64,000 nucleotides of DNA from Ligula intestinalis (lineage: Eukaryota > Platyhelminthes > Cestoda > Diphyllobothriidea > Diphyllobothriidae), in the NCBI GenBank assembly GCA_036362985.1, contig JAYGXS010000004.1, positions 7,330,336-7,394,335 of the forward strand. The letters run 5' to 3'. Every line of letters starts with the position of its first letter. The stretch's first letter is position 1. The notes beneath the pieces were generated by a model. It searched no databases and was not told the origin of the DNA. It saw only the letters and a list, made by a program, of their open reading frames with translations. Below are positions 45,092 to 57,000 of the stretch, piece after piece. A program made the position numbers and the translations under genes.

Positions 45092-47987
45092 CTAGGATGA
45101 TCAAAGAAAACACTTGCATGTATATGTGTTACTTAATAGATATCAGTAAGTAGCACGTATGTAGTTAAATATAATCAGTTTCATAACGGGAAGGCTTACT
45201 GCCAAGAGATGAGAGTGCACCACAAACGGACGACCCGGCGGCAGAAACTGCAGTAAGAGGAGGGTAATATCGACGGGGTAGAAGCGTACGGCCACTATCA
45301 GACAGTCGGGGCGATCAGAGAGGTCGGGCGAGGCCTCTGTCTCAGTCGGGCAGAGAATTTTACGGGCTTCGTCAAGTTCAGCCAGACGGTTCGTCAAAGC
45401 CGTTGCCTTAGCCACTGCTAGTTCCGCTGGCGTCAAATTCAGCCGCGCAAGCCGGCCCCTGCGACGTCTGGCCTGAGACCCTGTTTGGGGACTCGAATCT
45501 GAGCCTGCTACGAAGCAGAAAACTGTCAACTAACGCGGTCGGCATTTATTTAGGACTAAATCGGTAATGGCGGAAATAAGTTTAAGCTACAGGGACTGAT
45601 GCCACCAGTGAGAAAGAAACATGAAAACTCTCACTTATGTGTTATTTCTCGAGCATAATGACAATTACGGGATCATCAATAATTGGGACGACATAGAGAA
45701 GCTCCCCGCCTCACTAAATCTTAACCGAAACTTTGTTTTCGATTAGAAATGACTGCATGGGTGGTTACAAGATTACATATTTTACAGAGGTAAAAGGACA
45801 TATTTATGTTTTCAAAAAGTTTCTAAATTTCCGAGTAATCTTGAACCCTACTGGTCGTTACATTTTAATTCCAGATCTCCGAACTACCTTCCTGTATACT
45901 TTCTGTCTTGGGAGAAGTAACTATTTTCCTAAGACGTGAGGAAGAAGTCATATAAAATTTTGCTATGTGGACCTGGTTGGATAATTTATAAGCAGCATGA
46001 AAAGTGGACCTTGCCTGTAAACTGGCAATCAGCCAATACAAGCGAACATCCGTGTCCCAGGAAGTCATTGAGAAGAAGAAGAAGACTCGATCGCTGGGTC
46101 AATATGTTTATTCGCCTGACGTTTCGATATCCGTCGCGGATTCGTCATCAGAGACATCAGAGACAATGGAACCTTTCTGTTACTCATGTCTCTGATGACG
46201 AATCCGCGACGGATATCGAAACGTCAGGCGAATAAACATATTGTCCCAGCGATCGAGTCTTCTTCTTCTTCTCAACTGGCAATCAATAAAGAAATTAGAT
46301 ACGTTACTTTATGAATACACATTTCACGAGCATAAGAAATCTCGAAATTAGAAAGTTTTAAAAAAAACTGAAATATACCCTTTCTCCAAGTATACAATTT
46401 CAAGAAAGCCTAATTTGATATCAACCGAGTACAAGAAAGAATATTTTTTCCACATGTCTTCCTTGAATTAGATTTGAATTTTTTAGGGTAGGTAAAATTA
46501 GTCATAAAACACACTACTTAAGTAGCCAATTTTCTCAGAGTATACTTTTTTGCAGGTGCACAGAAGTAGGCTTGTTCAAAAGCCGGCATCCTGACGTGAC
46601 TGACAAAGTTGAATTACAATCAAAATTACAAACATGCTAACTTAACATGGTGGAATCGAAAGCACATTTCAGAATTTCGGTTGAAATTTATGAGATAGGA
46701 AATTTATTGTATAGGTGCATTGGAAATCGATGGGGAAGGTGCATACTACTTAAATAGCCATTTTTACAGAGAAGCTATTGAATGCGGACGAAAAGAACTC
46801 CGTCTGAGAAACCAGCATCCTATCACGACTGCAGTAGTATCCAATAATCGATATTTCTAATTCTGCTTAAGTAATATTTTCTAATCAAAAAGCCACTTCA
46901 CGGTCACGATTCAAACTTCATGAGATAGCAAAACTATCGTATAACCTGAAGCCAAGCAACCCTAGTGGACACTGTTGGCAGTTTTGAACACTTCTCGGAC
47001 TCACTCAATCGGGTGGCACGGCTAGCGGATGAAAAATGGCACACAATACCTAGGATGAGGCAACTTAACGATCTACGTCGAGATACAATTTAGGTGGGAA
47101 TGGTAGACAAAGAAAAAGATTAAATGAAGAAAAAAAGGTAGGAATAGAGGAGCATTCGAGTCCAGCGCAAAATACTAGCATGGTGTCATATTAGGTTCCA
47201 GCGTAGACTTACCATCATCAGTTCGCGGGATCTAAAATGTAGAACGCAGAGGACAATTAAAATTAAAAGCAATTTTCGGCAAAACCGTCCTGTAGTGCCG
47301 CCTAAATGTATATTACCCCCGCCCAACTGCCTTACGTAATTGGTGTTTGAACATTTAATTCTTGGTTAGCGAGTGTAAATGAACGCTTAGTTGGGTTAAA
47401 AGTAATCAAATAATATTCAATTAAGGCTAAATCTAATCAAACTCCAAACAAAATAAATTCCAGTTGCTCAGGCAATTGATGCCTGAAGGGAAAGTCGGAA
47501 TACTGAAAGGTAAAAGCATGGTATTGTTATAAGTCAAAGACAAATAGGACCTCTAAGGACAGTCCTACTAATTTTTTTTTGAAAACCTTCGGAAATATTG
47601 CAAACAAAGATTTTCAAAACATCAAAGAAGGCCAACGCACACGCCGAATAAATAATACGGCGGTCTTAAATCACCTCAGAGAGTTAGGCTAGGGAGATTG
47701 AAACGCAGCAACGGTAGAAGATCACCTAATGAAAACACACATTGACAGATGGCTTCCACGCTCTGCTCGGGGAGTTTGCCACTCCCCTACGCACGAAGGT
47801 GGCGCGCTAACTTAAACCACAGTATGGATCGGCTTTTGGGGATCCAGAAGCGTTTGTCTGCTGCTGCTGCTGATGATGATGATGCTACTGCTGCTGCTGA
47901 TGATGATGATGATGATGATGATGCTACTGCTGCTGCTCATGATGATGCTACTGCTGCTGCTGCTCATGATGATGCTACTGCTGCTGC

Positions 47988-48070
<83 letters not shown>

Positions 48071-51000
48071 GTGGTCCAGAGTGCACAGGAGGGAATGTAG
48101 ACTTGGACGCGAGGTGGACGCGAACAAAAAAAGGGACAGCGTCGCGGGACGGAGGCTCACCTTGGCTCTGGGAGGTGAGCAACTGCCCTCAGGGCCAACT
48201 GCTTCATTTCTTGCTTCCTCCTCCCTTACCTCGCAGCACTGGAGGGAGTCATCGACTTGGATGGGTTCCACGGTATCCGTTGGTGGAGGCGCTACCTTGT
48301 GATCTCTTGCTAGCTTTCCGGTGAGAAGCAGGGAAGTCACATCACTGAACTGAATTGCATACGTCTAGAATGATAATAATAATAATAAGAAGAAAAAGAG
48401 TTTAAAAAGGGAACTGTTACCTAGTTTCACTTGTGACAGTCATCATGGATGCTAGTTCGATCATTTCCTGTGGTGTGATGGAAAATAGTTTGTAACGATA
48501 GTCGCTGAATTAACCCGGTCAGTAGTGTGCTGAGGATAATTATGAAAAACCACATCACTCCGGCAACAGCTGGTCAGTACTTTCCCCTATCTCAGTAAAT
48601 GTTTCAACCAAAATTTGGAAATTCGAATGAATTGCTTATGTTGCGTTGCAAGATGGATTAGCATGCGACATAATCATCACACATTTCAGTTGCGTCAGGG
48701 TGCCAGAATTTTTAAGAGCTCTGGTTTGACCACTTGCAAAAAGCATACTCGTAAAAAGTGCCTACTTAAATAGGATGCGTTTCCCTCATGATTTTAGATA
48801 CCCTTGAAAATGCAAATATAGTTCACCTGTCGGTTTAAAAAAAGTTTCCAAATTACCGAGTAAGTTTGAACCCCACTAGCCGTTACACCTGAATTGACGA
48901 GGTACTCCTACCAACGTATGTGCTTTAAAAAATGGCTACTTACATAGTATGCGTTTTGTCAGTGATTTTGACTGGCGTTAAAGATTTAAATATATTTTAG
49001 GGGGTGACATAAACGAGAAAATTATTTTTGGTACTCGTTTAGTAGTAAATTATGCCTAGCTTAAATTTTCTACTTGGAGAAAGGGTACCTTTCGGTTTTA
49101 AAAAAGTTTCTAAATTGCCGAATAAATTTTAAACCTATTGGCCGCTACGCTCGAATTCAAGTTTTACAAACTGCGCGCTGTGTACATCCTGTTTAAGGAA
49201 ATGTATGCTTTCATCTACGGTTTGAGGAAGAAGTCACATAGTTATCATAAAATATTGTCATAGATGCGGAACGTACTGCATACATTATAGGCAGCACTAA
49301 TAAATTGATGGACGTGATGCATAATTAATTAACACCTCACAATCGTAAAATAGCTCATAATGAAAAACCTTTTGAAACTGAAAGATACCCTTTCTTTAAT
49401 TATACAACTTAAGGAAGGCGTCAGTGCTACAAAAAGAATACAAGGAATAGTTTGTTCGTTTATTTTTCCATAAAATATATTCAAACTTATAAAGGCAGTA
49501 AAAATCAGTGACAAACATGCATGCTACTTAAGTTGCCATTTTTTACATTTCACACTTTTTTGTTATCGGTCAGAAAGACACTCGTTAAAAGCCGGAATCA
49601 TGTCGTGATTGAGATGACTTGAGAATAGGCTACACGCTAATCAGTATTACAACCTGACTCAATACCGATTAGCGAAAACATATCATTCTATCGTATATGT
49701 CGGCGTGTTACACGAATTCTAGGCCGTACTGTATATTCTGATTAAGGAAACGCACAGTAGGTCCCCGGTCTCATGAAATTTCAAAAGAATTTCTGAATTT
49801 CGATTCGAAAAAATTACTCAAGTAGCTGAATCATGCCCGCAGTCAAGCCGCACACACCGTGCGTCGATCAAACGAGACGACCGCCCACACAGCGTGGACA
49901 GTGGCCTCAGTCGAGATGGTTCTATAATGCCTAGGCGCATACTATACGCCAGGAATATTCTAGAAATATCGGAACCATATAACTATGCCGTAGTGGACAA
50001 GCTAAAGGCCCTCGCAAGTGCACTGTCTGTGTGCATGTATCGACATATTACATGAATTTTAGGCCGTACTGTATGTTTTGTTTAAGGAAACGCACAGTAG
50101 ATTCCCTGTCTCATGAAATGTCAACCGAATTTCTGAATTTTAATTAGAACAAACTATTTAAGTAGCGTTCTAATGCTTACTATCGCACAACTAAATCTCA
50201 AATTATTTAAATCACGTCAGAATGAGCTCCTTCCAGACTGTCTGTAACAAGTATACGCTGTATAAAACGTCCACTCGAAAAGTAGGTATTTTTCTCCAGT
50301 GATTTTATAGCAGACCTGCACAAAAATATCCCTCCCCTAGTACTCGTTCGGAAGAAAATAAATGTCTCCTTCAAATTTTAGACTTGAAGAAAGAGGAGCT
50401 TTCGTTTTTAAAAAATGTTTCTAATTGCGACATTTTTTACCACCGTAAAATGGTCATTCATATTAAATCGTATCCATAGATTTATTAACGTTCACTTTTA
50501 ACTCATACCACAGGGAAAGTGTACATTACCCTAGACATCATGTACACAATACATAGCTAAGATATCTTGAATTCAAGTGTAGGGTCCAAAAGTATTCGGC
50601 AATTTAAAAACATTTTTAAAACCGAAAGATGTTCGTTTTTTAAGTATCAACTTTGAAGAAGGCATGATTGACTACGAGAAGGAATATTTTTGTAAATGTT
50701 TTTTTTTAAAATAAAATATACTTAAGTCTGCAAGACCATTGAAAAACAATGTTAAAAATGCGTACTACTTAACTAGCTTACAGATTATTTTTTGCACACG
50801 ATCAGCACGAGACCCGTTCAAGAGCTGATATTCTGACGTGACTGATATATCTGGAGATATTGTTGCTAATCAGTATCACAACCCCACCGAAGAAATATAT
50901 TCGAATCGAAAACATATTTAAACATTTTGGTTGAGATTTCATGAGGTAAGGAATTTACTATATGCACAACAGCTTGCTTGTGATTGGGAAGCATCGTTTT

Positions 51001-54000
51001 CAAGCCATCTTCCTCTTCCATGAATCACTGTATGCAAAACTGAACTGACAGTCGTTCTTGATGATGTTCACTTCGAGCCTCAGTAAGCTGAAGCAAAGCG
51101 CTGACTACCGCGATATAATTGTGAAAGTAGACTTGCGGCGAATCTGCTCCACTGTCTCACCACTCCCACACCTGCACCCGATGTCAGGATGAAAGTCGAC
51201 GAGGCCGGATATGGGGGGGGGGCGCAGGCAGTGTGCGTGAAACCCACTCCAACATGCATCACAACAACTGCACGGGAACCACAGCAGACGCGTCTACGAA
51301 CCGCGTTCCCACTCGCTCTCCTGGCGGCCAAGGTCTGCTACACCTATCGCCCTACGTTGGATCGACCCCCCCCCCCCTCCGCCCAACCCGTGTTTTTGAT
51401 GACGGAGCAGCCCCTCCCGGCCACGCTGCTACGACTCCTCCTCCTCACCGCCGGAATTGAGGCCAACCCTGGACCTCTCTGGTACTGCTCGTTCTGCCGA
51501 GTCCGTCGCGACTGGTCTGTGCGTTGCGGCTCCTGCAATGTTTGGTGCAATCTCCGCTGCAGTAGCCTCGCCAAAGCTGCCGATTGGTCGCCGCCTTCGC
51601 GTGTCCCAGGTGTCCCGTGCCCCCTCCGGTCTCCACGCCTCCAGCCCGCCCTGTCCTGAACCCAAATCCTCTGGTACTCGACCTTGCCTCAACGCCTGCT
51701 CTAAAGGTCCTTCATTTCAACGCCAACGGCCTACTTGGCAAGCTTGACCAGCTCCTAGCGTTCATGCATTTGCACAGCATAGCTGTGGTGGCTATACAAG
51801 AGACAAAGTGGTCTAACTCCACTAAGGTCCCGTTCTGTGCCGATTACACGATCGTCCGTCGCGACCACGGCCGCAACAAAGGTAGAGGTTTGGCTTTCCT
51901 GATGGACAAATCCATTGCTCATCACCAGCTATCCCTGCTTGGTGCTCATCCCACGGAAGTACTGGCGATTTCCTTTAACATTGACCAGGTGCCGCTAACC
52001 ATCGTAAACGTGTACATCTCTCCAACTTCCACTTGCCCTCCTGGTTTCACCGCCTCTATCGCTCCCTACTTACCTTCTGGTGACAGTTTGGTGCTAGGTG
52101 ACTCCTACGCCCACCACAACTTATGGTGCTCCATTTTGGCGGCCGATTCCCGGTGAGAAGTCCTGGCCGATGATTTAGAACAAGCTCCCTTCGCAGTCCT
52201 CAACGAGGACAGCCCAACGCGGCTCCCACCCAACGTTGCCCCCAGCTCTCCTGATGTCTCCCTTGCCAGTCTCAGTTTGGTAGCCTCCACCACCTGGAGC
52301 ACGGAAATCAGCCTAAGAAGCGATCACCTCCCTATAGTGCTCGAATTGACCAAGGCTCCAAACAGGCACTTCATCAACTTCAAGAGAGCTGACTGGGCAG
52401 CGTTCACCGCCGAATGCGAAGCAGGAACCGATCTGCTACCGCCCCCCACCTGTGTCCACACGGCGGAGCGGGCCGTTCGTCACCTGCTTCTGGCAGCAGC
52501 AGGCCACCATATACCAAACGGTCGCATTCCCATACTCCGCCCTAACTACCCACGCGAAGCCACCCGACTGGAACGAGAGCGAGACGAGATCCGAGCGCGA
52601 GATGCAACTGACCCGCGTGTTGGCGAACTCAACGGCTTTATTACCAAGACCGTCAATGACAACAAACGGGAAAGGTTGGCGTGCAAGAGTTGCAGATTGT
52701 AATTTCCGCAGCAATTCAGCTGCCACCTGGAAACTTCTACGCAATCTGACCGAGCCCCGGGCTGACACACCTAACCAGTCTATTAGCTTCGGGGACGGCA
52801 AGTTCATCTCCAACAACGGTACGACCGCCGTGAAGATGAACAAGCTGTTCTAGCCCCGCTTGGCGCGCAGTCCCAAAAGCCAGCGCTTCCTTCTTTGTCT
52901 CCTCCATAAGGCCCCGCCTCCGGACATTTCCTTCTCGGCCGATGCTATCCTCACCGCCGTCAAGAAAACGAAAGTCTCGAAAGCCTTAGGACCGGATGAC
53001 CTGGCTCCTATCTATTTGCGCCATATCAGCCCCAAGGTGACTGCCTACCTGGCATCTGTTTTCAATCTTTCGCTGGCCAGTTCAATCATCCCCAATTGCT
53101 GGTGCCAGTCCACCATCATTCCTCTGGTCAAAGCTGGCAAGGACCCCAGTCAAGCGACCTCCTATCGCCCAATCGCCCTCCTCCGTTGACTGACAAAAAT
53201 TTTGGAACGATTTCTACCAATTCTGGCGTCTCCAGCAGATCTGTCCAACCACCAACATGGTTTCAGGTCGGGTCGTGGCACAACAACGGCTCTTTTCGAG
53301 CTCAGCGACACCATCCTCGAGGTCTTCAATCAACAGAAGCCCGCTTCGCGGACCGTAGCTGTCGCAATTGAACTATCACGAGCCTTTGACTGCGTCCGCC
53401 ACGATCAGCTCCTGCAGGACTTGGTATCCCTGAACGTCCCAACTGGCCTGGTCCGATGGTTGCGGCTTACATCCGTGGCCGCCGCGATTGCGTCCTTTTC
53501 CGCGGCACTCTCTCCAAGCCCCTTAAGCAGACCTACAGTGTTCCTCGAGGCTATGTGCTCAGCCCAACGCTGTTCAACATTTGCATGCGGGAACTCCTAC
53601 TCCCTCGGGCACCCGCCAAAGTGGTATCATACGCGGATGATGTCACCTTCTTCTGCCAGCACCATAACATTGATCAGGCTGCACAGGTCCTCTCGGAATT
53701 CATGCCTAACATTGTGGACTACCTCACTCAGCGCGGGATGTCCATCTCGGCTATCAAGTCGTCCGTCACTGTTTTCACGCTGGATCCGAAAGAGTTCAAT
53801 CGCCACCCGGATATCATCGTCAGCGGTGAGGCTTTACCGCTGGTCCGAAAGCCCAAGCTCCTCGGCGTCCGTTTAGATCCGTTCGCAGACCATTCGAGGG
53901 ATGTCGCAAGAAAAGTGAACAGGTGCACCAAGGTTATCAAGGCTCTCGCGGGCACTTCCTGGGGCTGCTCGAAAGAGTTGCTTACGACCACATTCAATGC

Positions 54001-57000
54001 AATGGCCAAGCCGCATCTCACCTATGCGGCAGCAATCTGGTCTCCCACAATCAGCTCCTCCAGCCTTCGCCGCCTTCAGTCAGCACAGAACGGTGCCCTC
54101 CGCACGATCACGGGCTGCTATAAAATTTCGCCCATCGATCACCTTCATGCGGAGGTTTCTGTCCTGCCGGTCACCGCACACAACAAACTCCTCGGCCAGC
54201 AGTTCTGTTGGATCTGTTCACAACCTAGCCATCCAAACCACCATCGTTGCAACGCTCCCGAGCCTAGCCGTAACGTCCGGACGTCTATCCGAGGTCTCCA
54301 CAAGGCAGCTGTCGCCTCGTCTCTCCCGGATCTACCCGTCGATGGCTCCGCCATCAAGACAGGCTACCAGCGCCTTCACCAGAGAGCCGTTGTGGACGCC
54401 AAATCCAGCTACCATCCCTCGGTCCTTTTGGGTGGCTATCCACCTCCGATTGCCACTTCGGAACGTCATCTCCCACGGGTGACTCGCTGTACCCTGGTGC
54501 AGCTTCGCAGTGGCTACTGCATGCTCCTTCGCCAGTACCAACACCGGTTGGACCCGTCTATACCCGACTGCTGTCCCGACTGCGGAGTCTCGCCGCATGA
54601 TTGGCGTCACCTCTTCGTCTGCAGTTCCCGGTGACGCACCCAACTCACCCTCGAGGACGTTTAGCTCAAGCCGGCTGAGGTAGCGGCTTTTTTCCGTCTC
54701 CCAACTGCACCTAGTTTGGACTCCGGCGGGAACCCCTCATCCAACATGGGCTACCAACCAACCAACTAACAACAACACCACCTCCCCCAACTGCGCCCGG
54801 GAGAGGGCACAGTTGACTGGCGCGGCTTTCGAATTTGAGCCACCCATTTTTTTTTGCTCTCCATTCACGTGGGAATTTATTATCCTATACCATCCTCTCT
54901 AATCCTCTGCTTTGTTTGTCTGCATTTGTGATCATGAGCCCATTTCTACAGTACACTGCTACCTTTTTAAATGCACGAAAACAAGTTATTTTATCTACAA
55001 CATATCACCATCCCAATATTTGTCAAATGCGGCCAATCTGTCGCCTATGCAATTCACCAACAACACCAACATCGACAATTCTCCGTAGGATGACAAGACG
55101 AAGAAAAAAGCGTGTGAAGAAGCGGAAATGGAGAAGTTGAAAGCCAAGCTGTCTCCATAGTTGATTTGAATGTCGTGAAAAACTTGACTTGTGACCTTTT
55201 ACCTTTGTCCTTTTAAAATGACCTTTTATTTACCTTACCGTCTGCTCTCCGTGAATGGAGCCATTTTTGGTGAAAATTTATGTTTGTAAAATCCTTAATA
55301 TAGCATTCTTCTTCTCTTCTTCTTCTGGCACGGCGAAAATTCTCCCCCTCTCCCATCCCCCCGCCCTAAGCATGAAGCCTCACTTGGCCCGGATCCTAGT
55401 TGCAGTCTGACTCACAACTCGCCAGTAAAGAGTAAAGAGTGACACCAGGGACAATTGGCAGGATGCGCGGTAGCATAAAAAATGCAGCGGAGAGCAGTTG
55501 GGGGAGGGGGAGAAACAAGGATGCGCCGCTTACTTTAGCGTATTCGGCAAGATTTGGTAATTCTAGCCGCGGTGGTGAGGTGCCATGGTAGAACTGGATT
55601 AGCCGTCCACCTAGATTCCTCGGTCCCAGCCGTTCGAGGATGGCCTGGCTGAGCAGACCAGAGAAGGTCTCTGCCAGAAGGACTGTACAGGCCGCATGGA
55701 CGTTAGCATGCAGCAGCATCTGTACCACAGAGTCGTAGCGGAGGGAGCTGGAAAAAAAGAAGAGGAGGAGGCACGATTCCATAAAGGGTGCCAATGTTGC
55801 AGTGCGATCAAAAACCTTTTTTGGGGCAGGCGCATATACCTTTAAGACTTTACAATTGTAAAATACGCCGAAAACTCCATAGATATGGATGTGTAGTGAT
55901 CACAGCTGCCAGACACAAACTGACGCGTGATCGAACGCACGCACCGTGTCTCCCCCATTCTGACCTCAACCCACAGTGTTGTGACCTCAATCCCTCTGGA
56001 CAAACCTCAAGGCCGTGGTTATCACCAGACGCACTGACGCGCGACCTACTAATGCGCCCATGCCGTTTCGCCCACGAGTATTCCAATTCGTCAAGTCAGT
56101 CAAGTTAAATTTATTAAAGGAAATATAGGCAAACGCCTTTGAACTCCCTCTTGGTATATAGGATTTAAGAAATGCATCGGCATAGTCGAACATTCCAAAG
56201 AAGTCGTTGACACAATTTTCATACGACTACTCGCTTGTTTAAAGTAATAAACCCACACTCAGTTTACACGAGCCAGCAGTGTAACTGAGGAAGAAGAGTA
56301 GGCAGTGAAAAAACTCCTAAGGCTGGCTCATAATTCAAAATGGAATGTCATTTGTGGTTTTTAGGAGAAAAACTGACCTTCAAGGCTACAACCAACGGCG
56401 GTTGCTCGAATGCCCACTCTAAGACACCACTCTGGACCTCGCTTGCCTCGCGAGACGTTTTGAAGATGGTTATAGCTGTAAGATTTAATGGCACCATAAA
56501 TTTCGGGAGAGCTCCTCAGTTACAACCACTCGTTGCGTTAAGGTCCACGAATGAGAAGAACACGAAATTGAATGTGTACAGAAAAGTCATATGTCCTAGT
56601 CAGATAGAGAAGGAAGGCTAAAACAAAATTGGAGGGGGAAAACAGGGAATTGAGTTGTGGGGAGTATTGGGCTGGGGAATGTGCGAATCTGGGGGCCTGT
56701 GGTTACCAAGGTTAAGGCAAGGTTAACCACATGCTCCAGCTGTTTGCAGAGGTCCGTTTTAACACGTCTAATATAAGCATCTTCCAGGTAACACAAGATT
56801 TGAGATGTTCGTGCTTGAAAAAGAACTCGGAAAGAAGTTATAGGATCTACCGAAGGACCCGTGTCCAGCAGGTGTTCAGTGATAGAGGAACGAGGAGAAC
56901 GGTTTTGTTGCTTAAATAACCAGCTAGGTAGATGTTCCATGAATCTGGTTGCCAATTGTCTTTGCGTACGCCCTATGTACTTGCATGCACAAGTGCATAT

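Noticed and set aside
47749..48340. Frames with long poly-Asp, poly-Met, poly-Ser or poly-His runs
   Set aside because: They are translations of the GAT/CTG microsatellite in different frames and strands. The useful coding signal there is only the short TRM6 exon 6 at its edge.
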